Shown: positions 25,353-33,595 of the stretch, one piece after another
Layout: every line of letters starts with the position of its first letter
How positions within the stretch are numbered: the stretch's first letter is position 1
Notes under the pieces: generated by a model
Told to the model about the DNA's origin: nothing
The model's database searches: none
The model's input: only the letters and a program-made list of their open reading frames with translations
Translations under genes and position numbers: made by a program
Assembly (NCBI RefSeq): GCF_900096975.1
Contig: NZ_FMYQ01000032.1
Location: 25,746-89,745, forward strand
From: Paraburkholderia lycopersici
GTDB taxonomy: Bacteria; Pseudomonadota; Gammaproteobacteria; Burkholderiales; Burkholderiaceae
Direction: 5' to 3'
Length of the DNA stretch: 64,000 nucleotides

Positions 25353-27458
25353 ATGTACCACCCATCTGCTCGCGACTGGCTATTCTCTGCCAGAGCGTTT
25401 GTTGCGGCCATGCTTGCGCTGTATCTGGCGCTCTCGCTTGATTTGCCTCGGCCATATTGGGCAATGGCAACCGTCTATGTGGTTTCGAATCCATTTCTGG
25501 GGCCTGGTCGCTCGAAATCAGTCTATCGGGTGGTTGGGACGGTCATTGGGGCTGGGATAGCGGTTTTGCTTGTTCCGCCCCTTGCGAATGTACCGTTGAT
25601 ACTGTGTGTATTGGTCGTCTTATGGGTCGCCGTACTTCTTTTTCTTTCGATGTCCGACCGTACCGCGCGAGGCTACGCATTCCTGCTGGCCGGCTATACA
25701 ACGCTTTTGATTGTGCTGCCGGCGTCGATCGACCCTACCTCGGTTTTTGAAGTTGCGGTTTCGCGCACTGAGGAGGTGGTTCTCGGGATAGTTTGCGCCG
25801 GAGTCGTGGGCGCAGTGGTATTTCCGCGCCAATTAGCACCGGCAGTCATAGACTCGGTCGACTCTTGGTTCGACGACGCGATCCTATATACGTCAGAAGC
25901 TCTCTCTGGAACGGCAGACGAACAGAAGGTTTATGCATCTCTCCAGCGACTCGCGGCAACGGTCCACAGATTAGAGCTCGGGATAAGCCAGATGAGTTAC
26001 GACCATGTCACCTCAAGTGTGGTCGAGCGCATGGAGACACTGAGACGAAGAATGAAGTTGTTCCTTCCGATAGTGGTGTCACTCGCGGACGCGCATCGGG
26101 CTTTGGTAAAGGAAAGTAGCCCGGCGCTTGACGGATTGGACCGGCTAGTGCACGACGTTTTGGTCTGGATGCGTGCATCCGTCACCGAGGGAAAGAGTTC
26201 TCAAGTCCTTAGTGGCATTGCTAGCGGCACATGGAAACAACGTTTGCGGGAAGCTAAGCCTTCACAAGAAGAATTTGCGAATTGGCGCGGTGCACTGCGA
26301 TCAGATGTACTTTGGCGCCTCGACCAGATTACCGATATATGGCATGACTGTGTTTCCCTTCGGGCCGGAGTGTGGGACAAATCCGCAAATTGGGAACCGA
26401 GACTGGATCACTGGCTAGCAGAGAAGAACGATCGATATTTTGACAACGTGAGCATGTTGTTGTCGCTGATATCGGCGGTTGGTGCGATTGCCGTGGTGGG
26501 TGTGTTCTGGATCGAAGCTCGATGGGTCGACGGCTCTACCGCAGTCATGCTGGCTGCAATCGCATGTGGCCTGTTTGCTGCACTTGATGAACCGGTACCG
26601 CATGTATATCGCTTTTTTTTGGCAATTTTGGCCAGCACAGTACTGGCTGGAGTTTATCTCTTCGTAGCGCTACCTCACGTTCAGGGGTTTCTTCCGTTAG
26701 CTGTTTTGTTCGCGGGCCCGTTCATTTTCATTGGGGCATTCATTCCGGGGCCAACGTTTGGTGTGACGGCGATGTTGGTCGCGGTTTTCACTGCCAGGTT
26801 CACGAGCATTCAAAGTGTGTACGACGCAAATTTTGAGGAGTTTTTGAATAGTTCCTTGGCAGGCGTCGCAGGCGCATTTTTCGCGGTTGTGTGGACGAAG
26901 GTTACTCGACCGTTCGGCTCGGAATTCATTATGGCGCGAATTTTACGCTCGATCTGGTTCAACGTATCGATAGCGAGTAGGCCGATTGCTGCCAAGAAGC
27001 GACGTGAAGTGCTTCCAAAGATCTTGGACCAGGTTGTTCAACTGATTCAACGCATTCATCCGGCGGGTGCTCAGTCGTACTTCTCCGTCGAGAGCCTCAG
27101 GGACTTGCAGATAGCACTTGTCAGTTCTGACTTGTGTAACGTTCGGGATGTATTGGACGACGGTCTTTCCCAGCAAGTGGAAGATGTGCTTTGGAAAGTG
27201 AGTGCCTACTATTCCTCATGCGCTCAAATCGGCTTTCGGCAGATCGTGCCTGTGGACACGCTTTCCAAGATCGATAGTGTTTTAAAAATATTTATGAGTC
27301 GTAGTGTAAATATGCACGACAACCGACGCGGTCGAGCGGCTGGCCCACATGCCATGGAGTCGAACATCAGTGATATCCGTGATGCAACACGTGCTCTTAT
27401 TGGACTACGCCTGTCGCTCCCAAGCGGACCGTATCGAGGATCAGCTTCATTAATTTAG
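25353..27458 (+). CDS. FUSC-family (AaeB-like) inner-membrane efflux protein
   Basis: 701 residues. Two clusters of about six transmembrane helices (about 10-170 and 360-530) each precede a soluble region, the plan of FUSC proteins such as AaeB (p-hydroxybenzoate efflux) and fusaric-acid resistance pumps. RDWLFSARAFVAAMLALYLA opens the first cluster, and the second holds LDEPVPHVYRFFLA. With the DUF1656, HlyD-type and outer-membrane genes downstream it builds a tripartite pump for weak organic or aromatic acids. The substrate is unknown; toxic acid intermediates of the nearby pathway are a reasonable guess. Confidence 0.87.
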   Translation: MYHPSARDWLFSARAFVAAMLALYLALSLDLPRPYWAMATVYVVSNPFLGPGRSKSVYRVVGTVIGAGIAVLLVPPLANVPLILCVLVVLWVAVLLFLSMSDRTARGYAFLLAGYTTLLIVLPASIDPTSVFEVAVSRTEEVVLGIVCAGVVGAVVFPRQLAPAVIDSVDSWFDDAILYTSEALSGTADEQKVYASLQRLAATVHRLELGISQMSYDHVTSSVVERMETLRRRMKLFLPIVVSLADAHRALVKESSPALDGLDRLVHDVLVWMRASVTEGKSSQVLSGIASGTWKQRLREAKPSQEEFANWRGALRSDVLWRLDQITDIWHDCVSLRAGVWDKSANWEPRLDHWLAEKNDRYFDNVSMLLSLISAVGAIAVVGVFWIEARWVDGSTAVMLAAIACGLFAALDEPVPHVYRFFLAILASTVLAGVYLFVALPHVQGFLPLAVLFAGPFIFIGAFIPGPTFGVTAMLVAVFTARFTSIQSVYDANFEEFLNSSLAGVAGAFFAVVWTKVTRPFGSEFIMARILRSIWFNVSIASRPIAAKKRREVLPKILDQVVQLIQRIHPAGAQSYFSVESLRDLQIALVSSDLCNVRDVLDDGLSQQVEDVLWKVSAYYSSCAQIGFRQIVPVDTLSKIDSVLKIFMSRSVNMHDNRRGRAAGPHAMESNISDIRDATRALIGLRLSLPSGPYRGSASLI

Positions 27459-27509
27459 AACGGAGCCTTACGTGCATGATTTGGTGTCTGGGTTGATACG
27501 AGCATACCA

Positions 27510-27722
27510 ATGAATTTGGAAATCGATATAGCCGGCGTTTTGATGCCGGCGATTTTGATTGTTGCCATTGCCGCTTATTTTGTAAATTCTATTGTCTGTG
27601 CATCGATTTTGTGCGTTTGGCCAAAATGGCCGCAGTGGCTCCGGAATTTGTTGGATTTGAGTTTGTATGTGATCGTATTGGGATTTTTGTTTGAAATTTA
27701 TTCGGCTTTATCAAGTGAATAG
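27510..27722 (+). CDS. DUF1656 (AaeX-like) small membrane protein
   Basis: 70 residues with two hydrophobic helices (about 10-35 and 47-66). It starts MNLEIDIAGVLMPAI, the DUF1656 pattern. AaeX-like proteins accompany FUSC pumps, and their role is unknown. It lies between the FUSC and HlyD genes and overlaps the latter, so all are one operon. Confidence 0.82.
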   Translation: MNLEIDIAGVLMPAILIVAIAAYFVNSIVCASILCVWPKWPQWLRNLLDLSLYVIVLGFLFEIYSALSSE

Positions 27723-28656
27723 CACTGGTTTCCGCCTGCGTAATTTAATCACGGTGTTGATGTTTTTAGCGCTGGCGATCTTCATCGCCTGGCGCCTCTG
27801 TAGCTACTATATGCTGGCTCCGTGGACGCGGGATGGACATATCTATGCAGATACGGTCCGCCTCTCCGCCGACGTGCCAGGGATCATTACGGCCGTCTAT
27901 GTGACGGATAATCAGCCGGTGAAACGGGGGCAGCCGTTATTTGTAATCGATCAATCGCGCTACGATCTGGCGCGCCAGCAGGCCGAGGCCGAGGTTCAGA
28001 GGCGTTTGGTCGCCACCGACCAGGCGCGTCGTGAGTACATGCGGAATGTGGGATTGGGCGATCTCGTTTCACAAGAGGCGCTGGAGGAGAGCAGGGAGCG
28101 TCTACAGAGCGATGAATCGGACCTTGTATATTCGCGCACGCTTCTGAACGTGGCTAACCTCAACGTCGGGCGCACTGTTGTGACAAGTCCCGTCGACGGT
28201 TATGTCAATGACAAGGCCCCTCATGTTGGCGAGTACGTCGAGAGAGGAAGCCCGATCGTGTCTGTGGTTGACGCAAGTTCATTTTCGGCCGTCAGATATT
28301 TCGAAGAGACAAAGCTTAATGGAATCCGCTTGGGGCAGTCGGCGGATATCTATGTAGTCGGCGAGCAGGTGCCATTGCATGGTCGAGTGAAGAGCATTGC
28401 AGCCGCAGTCGAGGATCGCGAACGCACCGAAAGTCCAAATCTTTTGCCTAATATCGATCCGAACTTCGCTTGGGTCCGTCTTGAACAACGCATTCCGGTG
28501 CGAGTAACGCTGGATGGTACGCCGGACAATCTGCGCTTGGTGGCCGGCCGGACGGCAACGGTCTTCATAAATGAAGCACCAAATAGCGGTGCGATTCAGT
28601 GGCGTCTTCGTGGCTCGTCGAGACCTTCGTGGTCGTGGTTTCTCTTTTCGCTCTAA
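27691..28656 (+). CDS. HlyD-family periplasmic adaptor (AaeA-like)
   Basis: Up to 321 residues. An N-terminal membrane anchor (about 17-38) is followed by a lipoyl half-motif (APWTRDGHIYADTVRLSADV), an alpha-helical hairpin (about 85-150), the second lipoyl half (VVTSPVDGYVND) and a beta-barrel domain. It connects the FUSC protein to the outer-membrane channel. The start is uncertain: TTG at 27691 and GTG at 27715 both overlap the DUF1656 gene, and neither has a strong ribosome-binding site. Translation may depend on the upstream gene. Confidence 0.85.
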   Translation: MKFIRLYQVNSTGFRLRNLITVLMFLALAIFIAWRLCSYYMLAPWTRDGHIYADTVRLSADVPGIITAVYVTDNQPVKRGQPLFVIDQSRYDLARQQAEAEVQRRLVATDQARREYMRNVGLGDLVSQEALEESRERLQSDESDLVYSRTLLNVANLNVGRTVVTSPVDGYVNDKAPHVGEYVERGSPIVSVVDASSFSAVRYFEETKLNGIRLGQSADIYVVGEQVPLHGRVKSIAAAVEDRERTESPNLLPNIDPNFAWVRLEQRIPVRVTLDGTPDNLRLVAGRTATVFINEAPNSGAIQWRLRGSSRPSWSWFLFSL

Positions 28657-28662
28657 AGTAAC

Positions 28663-30126
28663 ATGCTAACGCTTTTTGGCACCCGGTTCGTGATGCCGTA
28701 CCTGCTGGCGATGCTGGCATTGAGTGCTTGCACGAGCGTCGGCCCAAATTATCACATTCCTCAGGCTGCTTTGATCAACGCACCCCTCGCGAATGCGGAG
28801 CTTGATAGCCGCGGTTTGCCGGTGTCGACGGAATCAGTCCCAGCGGACTGGTGGCATTTATTTGACGACCCAAACCTAGATCAATTGGTGCAAGAGGCAT
28901 TGAGGGCGAATACCGATTTGCGTGTTGCCGAGGCGAACTTGATGCGATCGCATGCGGCTGAGGAGTTCGCAAGCGAACAGGGGGGATGGTCTGGCGGAAC
29001 TACAGCAACGATTGAACGCACCCAAGAGTCCGCTGAGGAGTACCTGCAGTCGGGCAAGATCCCGGTCGTGTATGGAGGAGATGTCGGGATTGGGGTCTCG
29101 TACGAGGTGGATTTGTTTGGAAAAATCAGACGTGGGATTGAGGCCGCGCAGGCAGATTCGCAGGCGATGGAGGCCGCGAAAGATGTGGTGAAGGTGGCGG
29201 TGGTCGCTGATGTTGTTCGGGCGTACGTGGAGTCGTGTTCCGCAGCCGAGGAACAGTTGATTGCCGAGGAATCCCTCAGCGTCGGTCAGTTGCGCGCAGA
29301 CGCTATGAGGAAGCTTCGAGATGCTGGGCGCGTAGCCCAGATCGATGTGAGCAAAGAAGAGACAAAGGTCAGCATTCTGAGGGCCGGTATGCCTGTCTTT
29401 GCGGCACGGCGACGTATCGCACAATACAAGCTCGCCGCGCTTCTCTCTCGAGCACCGAGTGACCTCCCTCCTGCCGTCTTCTCCTGCCACGACGTACCTG
29501 AGCTCCTTCGCCCAATGCCGATCGGCGATAGCACCTCGATGCTAAGACGACGCCCTGACGTACGCCAAGCAGAAAGGAAATTGGCCGCCGCTACAGCTCG
29601 TATTGGTGTGGCTGTCGCCGAACTATATCCGTCGATAACAATCGGCGCATCGGCGGGGTCAACAGGGATTCTCGGTGATTTGCTTTCACCCAGTACCAAT
29701 CATTGGGCGCTCGGGCCGCTGATCAACTGGACGTTTCCTGAAAACGGGCAGCGCGCGCGGGTGCGTATGGCCCAGGCTCAAGCAGGTGGTGCGCTGGCCG
29801 AACTCGACGGCGCGGTGCTCAATGCATTGCGGGAAACGCAGACTAGTCTGGCGGCGTATTCGGCAGATTATCAACGTGTCGTGTCGTTACAAACGGCGTA
29901 CGAATCCGAAATGAATACTTTGGCACAGACCCGCAGGCTACAGGCAGCCGGCCGCGAGTCAGTTCTTTCCACGCTAGACGCGAGTGGCGATTTAGCGAGC
30001 CTACATGCAAGTCTTGCCGCTCAGCAAGGTCAGGTTGCGCTTGACCAAGTTCAGCTCTTTGAGGCGTTGGGAGGTGGCTGGGCACAGAAAGAAGACCAGA
30101 ATCGAGCGGCTCCGCTTATCAAATGA
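28663..30126 (+). CDS. Outer-membrane efflux lipoprotein (OprM/NodT type)
   Basis: 487 residues. A lipoprotein signal peptide ends at LSACTS (lipidated Cys near residue 24). GPNYHIP and WWHLFDDPNLDQLVQEAL are the usual start of NodT-type channels, followed by two repeats of the outer-membrane efflux domain. The second contains RRRPDVRQAERKLAAATA and the AELYPSITIGASAGS motif. It is the exit duct of the tripartite pump encoded upstream, starting six bases after the HlyD gene. Confidence 0.9.
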   Translation: MLTLFGTRFVMPYLLAMLALSACTSVGPNYHIPQAALINAPLANAELDSRGLPVSTESVPADWWHLFDDPNLDQLVQEALRANTDLRVAEANLMRSHAAEEFASEQGGWSGGTTATIERTQESAEEYLQSGKIPVVYGGDVGIGVSYEVDLFGKIRRGIEAAQADSQAMEAAKDVVKVAVVADVVRAYVESCSAAEEQLIAEESLSVGQLRADAMRKLRDAGRVAQIDVSKEETKVSILRAGMPVFAARRRIAQYKLAALLSRAPSDLPPAVFSCHDVPELLRPMPIGDSTSMLRRRPDVRQAERKLAAATARIGVAVAELYPSITIGASAGSTGILGDLLSPSTNHWALGPLINWTFPENGQRARVRMAQAQAGGALAELDGAVLNALRETQTSLAAYSADYQRVVSLQTAYESEMNTLAQTRRLQAAGRESVLSTLDASGDLASLHASLAAQQGQVALDQVQLFEALGGGWAQKEDQNRAAPLIK

Positions 30127-30199
30127 AGAAGCAGTGCTCTGACGTGGTTCGGGGAGGTAAGGATTGCAGTTATACTGCATTTGATTCGAGCCTTAAATA

Positions 30200-30601
30200 T
30201 TAGAGTTTCTTCTTGCGAGCACGAGTTTCCTTAAAGCGTTTCATCTTATAGGCTATTAGATGCTCGATTTCGTCCTTATCTTCGCTCGGTAGTGCATTGA
30301 AATCCGGCTGCCTTATTTTCTCCAGCGGCCAACCTCCAACTTCTTTGCTGTGAACGGCTGCTTTGACGGCGACCGAAGACTGTCCCAAGTTGGGGCTAAG
30401 CAATTGCCACGTTTCAAGATTAAAAAAACGTGCGATCGCCTCGAGCACCTGAAGAGTGGGATTTCCTTTTCCATATTGAATCGAACCGAGTGTGCCGTCT
30501 CCCACCTTCATTTCTCTCGAAAGGTTCAGGCGTGACGTCTCCGGCCGCGTGTCAAGCAGCGCTTTAAGATTCTCCTGAAGAATTTTCCTAGTGTCTAGCA
30601 T
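30200..30601 (-). CDS. XRE-family helix-turn-helix repressor
   Basis: 133 residues. The N-terminal half is a Cro/CI-type helix-turn-helix (NLKALLDTR, LSREMKVGDGTLGSIQYGKG, LEAIARFFNLETWQLL). The C-terminal half is charged (FNALPSEDKDEIEHLIAYKMKRF) and ends KKKL; no LexA-like protease domain is present. It diverges from a small DNA-binding-like gene across a 99-base gap filled with TGCTAG boxes, one pair of which overlaps its own start codon, so it probably represses itself. It is likely a switch controlling the conjugation core. Confidence 0.85.
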   Translation of the reverse strand: MLDTRKILQENLKALLDTRPETSRLNLSREMKVGDGTLGSIQYGKGNPTLQVLEAIARFFNLETWQLLSPNLGQSSVAVKAAVHSKEVGGWPLEKIRQPDFNALPSEDKDEIEHLIAYKMKRFKETRARKKKL

Positions 30602-30686
30602 GATATTGCTAGTCTACCGCGAATTTCATCCTATATGTCGCTTGTATGTCTAGCGGCATAGTGCTAGATTTAAGTTGGATCTAGCA
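30595..30686. promoter_or_regulatory. TGCTAG operator array between divergent regulators
   Basis: TGCTAG or its complement CTAGCA occurs at 30595-30600, 30607-30612, 30662-30667 and 30681-30686, with a related TCTAGC at 30649-30654. CTAGCA/TGCTAG form an inverted pair with a 6-base spacer over the repressor start codon. TGCTAGAT/ATCTAGCA form another at 30662-30686 with a 9-base spacer just before the rightward gene. This looks like the operator set of a lysogeny-type switch. Confidence 0.65.
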
Positions 30687-30700
30687 GAAAATTAATAGTC

Positions 30701-30916
30701 ATGTCGATCATTACATCCATACGCACAGAATTGCTGGCACGAAAGGGTAACTGGAGAAAAATCTGTAGCGATACGAATCTTTCCTACTGGTGGCTAACGA
30801 AGTTTGCCCAGGGGCGTATCAGCAACCCGGGCACGGTCAATCTCGAAATCCTCAAAACCTATCTCGAAAAGGAGGGCGCCATTCTCCGGCAAGGGGAAGA
30901 ACGCGATGAGCAGTAA
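30701..30916 (+). CDS. Small Cro-like protein, divergent to the XRE repressor
   Basis: 71 residues. The stretch SDTNLSYWWLTKFAQGRISN followed by TVNLEILKTYLEKEGAIL resembles a compact helix-turn-helix as in phage Cro-like or transcription-repressor proteins. It faces away from the XRE repressor with operators between them. The role as a second switch protein is inferred. No ribosome-binding site stands out. Confidence 0.6.
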   Translation: MSIITSIRTELLARKGNWRKICSDTNLSYWWLTKFAQGRISNPGTVNLEILKTYLEKEGAILRQGEERDEQ

Positions 30917-31079
30917 ACCGTGAAATGTTTCTGGGCGTAGGCATTAACGCGGTTCCAGTCGTCTCTCCCGTACTTCCTCACCATACCGATATAGAAATCG
31001 GTCGTAGTGTTGTTTAGCCAGGCTGTCTTTGACGGGGTGTAAAGGCACACGCCTGCATGATTTCGGTGAGGGCAAGCTT

Positions 31080-31418
31080 ATGCGTGAGCTTAAGGAGGCT
31101 CTGTACGGTGACGATCACATAGGCTCAATCGAGAGTCGGTTGCTGCGGTGGGGCCGTGTTTCGCGCGCAGGTCCGGACGGGTTGAACCCGTCTGATCTCC
31201 GTGAATACGAGTTAATCACGAGGGCCTGGCGGCGTCTGGCCGTGCCGTATCGCGAGATGATCAAGATGGTCTATGTATGGCGGGTGAACCGCGAGGTCAT
31301 CTGTCGTCGCCTGCATATCAGGCGGTCGCCCGTCACGTTTTACGATCTGGAGCTGGCCGCCGCGCGGCGCGCGATAATCGCTGAAATCCGGAAGCAGCTC
31401 GCCGATGCCGGTTTCTGA
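31080..31418 (+). CDS. Helix-turn-helix protein of phage-regulator type
   Basis: 112 residues from ATG at 31080 (the frame opens at 31029 but MRELKEALYG is a better start, with GAGGGC upstream). It is rich in Arg and has a predicted helix-turn-helix (AWRRLAVPYREMIKMVYVW, then REVICRRLHIRRSPVTFYDLE) like sigma region 4 or phage Q-type late regulators. I do not recognise a named family. Position before a strong promoter and parA suggests a regulator of the element. Confidence 0.6.
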   Translation: MRELKEALYGDDHIGSIESRLLRWGRVSRAGPDGLNPSDLREYELITRAWRRLAVPYREMIKMVYVWRVNREVICRRLHIRRSPVTFYDLELAAARRAIIAEIRKQLADAGF

Positions 31419-31443
31419 TCGGCACAGTTTCCAGGCGGATTTC

Positions 31444-31471
31444 TTGACACACGCATTTGCGCTTCTATACT
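31444..31471 (+). promoter_or_regulatory. Strong sigma-70 promoter of the non-coding RNA
   Basis: A perfect -35 TTGACA (31444-31449) and near-consensus -10 TATACT (31466-31471) are separated by 16 bases. Transcription should start about 31478. The next open frame starts more than 220 bases downstream, beyond an intrinsic terminator. Confidence 0.8.
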
Positions 31472-31477
31472 TGCTTT

Positions 31478-31628
31478 CACAACCTGATTTCCGGTCCGGC
31501 CTAAGCCGACCGAGTTTCCACCCAGCGGTGGGTCCGATGTAGCCAGGCGACCGACGCCCGTACTTTGGCCGGAATCAGTCCAGATCCGTCAAGCCCGTGA
31601 TCAGCATTGCTGACACGGGCTTTTGTTT
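31478..31628 (+). ncRNA. Candidate structured non-coding RNA, about 150 nt
   Basis: The segment is framed by a consensus promoter and an intrinsic terminator, and no reading frame fits. CTGATTTCCGG (31484-31494) pairs with CCGGAATCAG (31569-31578) with one bulged T, closing a multibranch loop. Inside are three short hairpins: CGGC/GCCG (31497-31508), CCACC/GGTGG (31518-31531) and GGCG/CGCC (31546-31558). The terminator stem follows. I do not recognise a known family. It lies directly before parA and could be a regulatory or antisense RNA of the element, or a leader that attenuates parA transcription. Confidence 0.65.
31591..31628 (+). terminator. Intrinsic terminator of the ncRNA
   Basis: AAGCCCGTG (31591-31599) pairs with CACGGGCTT (31614-31622), continued inside by TCAGC/GCTGA (31601-31605 with 31609-31613) around the loop ATT, with one bulged A. 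The tail is TTTTGTTTT. Confidence 0.85.
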
Positions 31629-31704
31629 TGCACGCTGATTTCTCTCGTCGTTTTTCGTCGTCCCGCTACAGCGGATCGTGCCGCGCCATGACGTAGCGAC
31701 GGCA

Positions 31705-32553
31705 ATGAAGACACTGGCGATCTGGACGCAGAAGGGCGGCGTAGGCAAGACGGCACTAGCCTGCCAGCTTGGGCATGTATTGCATGCTCGCGGTCATCGC
31801 GTGCTCGTGATTGATCTGGACAGCCAGGGCAATGCGGGGGCCGCGCTCCTGCGCGCGGAGAAGGCCGTCGCGCTATCGATGACGGCCGCGTCGCTGCTGA
31901 TGAACGGCAACCTGGCCGTGGCGTTGCCCGATGTCGCGTTCGCCGTGATCCGCGCCACTCCCGAGCTGGTCCGCGTTCCCGAGCAGCCCGACGAATTCGG
32001 CCGTTTTCACACCAACCTGCAGACTAACCTCGCGCGCGTCGCGCCGGCCTTCGACGTCTGCCTGATCGACTGCCCGCCGTCGGACGACCTGCGTGTGCTG
32101 CTTGCGTTGACGGTAGCCGGCTTCGTGCTCAGTCCGATCCAGCTGAATCAGGAAGCGATCGAAGGCATCGTCAGGACGCTGCGCGGCACGCGCGGCGTGG
32201 AACGCATCCGCGAGAAATTCAATCCCTCGCTGCGGTTCCTCGGCATCGTGCCGAATATGGTCGAGGCGACCGCGCTGCAAAAGCGCAATTTCATCGAGGT
32301 CCTGGAGAGCTTCGGCCGCTATCTCATGATGGACGGGCGAGGCAATCCGCTGCGTGTCCTGCGACGCTCTTCCATTGCGGAAGCGCAGGAGCTGGGCGTC
32401 GCGTTGCCGGAACTTGGACGCAGCAAGACGGCGGCACGCGACGCGTGGGTAGAGCTTGCGCCGGTGCTCAACCGGATTGCCGATCTGGTGATGGCGGATT
32501 CGCCGGCCGAGTCTGCGGAATTGCCTGCCGTGGAGGTCGATCATGGCGCTTGA
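31705..32553 (+). CDS. parA: ParA-family partition ATPase
   Basis: 282 residues. The deviant Walker A motif is QKGGVGKTA at about residues 8-16; LVIDLDSQGNAG and CLIDCPPS follow as in ParA/Soj proteins. It would position or stabilise the excised element with the ParB protein encoded by the gene that overlaps it by 11 bases. ATG at 31705 is preferred over an upstream GTG at 31678 because ParA proteins begin just before the Walker motif. The gene lies after the terminator of the ncRNA. Confidence 0.92.
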   Translation: MKTLAIWTQKGGVGKTALACQLGHVLHARGHRVLVIDLDSQGNAGAALLRAEKAVALSMTAASLLMNGNLAVALPDVAFAVIRATPELVRVPEQPDEFGRFHTNLQTNLARVAPAFDVCLIDCPPSDDLRVLLALTVAGFVLSPIQLNQEAIEGIVRTLRGTRGVERIREKFNPSLRFLGIVPNMVEATALQKRNFIEVLESFGRYLMMDGRGNPLRVLRRSSIAEAQELGVALPELGRSKTAARDAWVELAPVLNRIADLVMADSPAESAELPAVEVDHGA

Positions 32554-33595
32554 CCTGTCCATGCTCGACGACCCGCACGCGAATACGGCAGGAGCGGTGC
32601 TGGATCTGCCGATCGTCGAGATCGAAGAAGATCCGGAGCAGCCGCGCAAGACGTTTTCCCAGGCATCGCTCGATGCGATGGCTAAACGCATTCGCCAGAA
32701 AGGGCAGGTGGAAGTGCCTATCACGGTACGGCCGAAGCGCCAGGGCAAGTATCGCCTGATCGACGGTGCGCGTCGCTACCGTTCGTCGTGCATCGCGGGT
32801 ATGGCTACGATCCGCGCCATCGTTGAAGCGGACCATGTGCTCGATCCGTATACGCAGGTCGTCGTCAATCTGCAGCGTGACGAGCTGACGCCGATAGACT
32901 TGGCTCAATTTATCGCGGGGCGCCGTGTCGCAGGCGATGCGCTTGGGACGATCGCAGAAGCGATTGGCATCAGCGCGCGGGATGTGACGGCGCACCTGTC
33001 ACTTCTCGATGCGCCGGCGTCGATCCTCAAGGCTTTTCAGGCTGAACGAATTCGCAGCGTGCATGGTGTTTATGACCTGTGCCGACTGCATGCACAGCAT
33101 GTCGACGCTGTAGAAGCGTTCATGGTCGAGCATGCCGATCTGGATATCACGCGCAGCATGATTCTCCATTTGCAGGAAGTCCTCCGGCACGAGAGCAATC
33201 CAATCGACGACACACTGAATCCGGGTGTGAATCTGCCTGCCGAGTCCGATGCGGGTGAGGCACTTGCTCCCGATATGTCGGCTGACTTGGCATCGCCACA
33301 GGACGGCGACAGCGTGGCGTTGACCGCGCAGGTGCCAGCCGCGCATGCATTGCCTTTCCACAACCCCGATATCGAGCGAGCGGCCAAGCCGCCCAGGCTC
33401 GATGATCCCACGCGGATTCGCAAACCCTTGCTACTCGCTGATTACGAAGGCAGCGCGGTGATGCTGCGCCTCGATCGCAAGCCGACAGCACCGGGCTTGG
33501 CTTTCATCAAATACGAAGATGGGCGTGGCGAGCTGGAGGTCGAGCTCGGCGTGCTCCGCAACTGGACCCTCACCGATTCGAAGGTGCAGTCATGA
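32543..33595 (+). CDS. parB: ParB-family partition protein
   Basis: 350 residues. The N-terminal ParB nuclease-like domain has the pattern IEEDPEQPRKTFSQASLDAMA, then the GxxR-type motif YRLIDGARRYRSS. A helix-turn-helix region follows (GTIAEAIGISARDVTAHLSLL). The C-terminal third is variable, with an acidic linker. It overlaps parA upstream and the exported-protein gene downstream (ATGA). I could not identify parS sites by eye. Confidence 0.9.
   Translation: MALDLSMLDDPHANTAGAVLDLPIVEIEEDPEQPRKTFSQASLDAMAKRIRQKGQVEVPITVRPKRQGKYRLIDGARRYRSSCIAGMATIRAIVEADHVLDPYTQVVVNLQRDELTPIDLAQFIAGRRVAGDALGTIAEAIGISARDVTAHLSLLDAPASILKAFQAERIRSVHGVYDLCRLHAQHVDAVEAFMVEHADLDITRSMILHLQEVLRHESNPIDDTLNPGVNLPAESDAGEALAPDMSADLASPQDGDSVALTAQVPAAHALPFHNPDIERAAKPPRLDDPTRIRKPLLLADYEGSAVMLRLDRKPTAPGLAFIKYEDGRGELEVELGVLRNWTLTDSKVQS

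Noticed and set aside
30162..30182. Small palindrome TGCAGT-TAT-ACTGCA between convergent genes
   Set aside because: Only 6 bp per arm and no T-run; too weak to call a terminator or operator.
30859..31050. 63-codon minus-strand frame with a non-random-looking sequence (TDFYIGMVRKYGRDDW)
   Set aside because: Starts at GTG without a good ribosome-binding site, overlaps the Cro-like gene and has no recognised relative; left out but worth a search.
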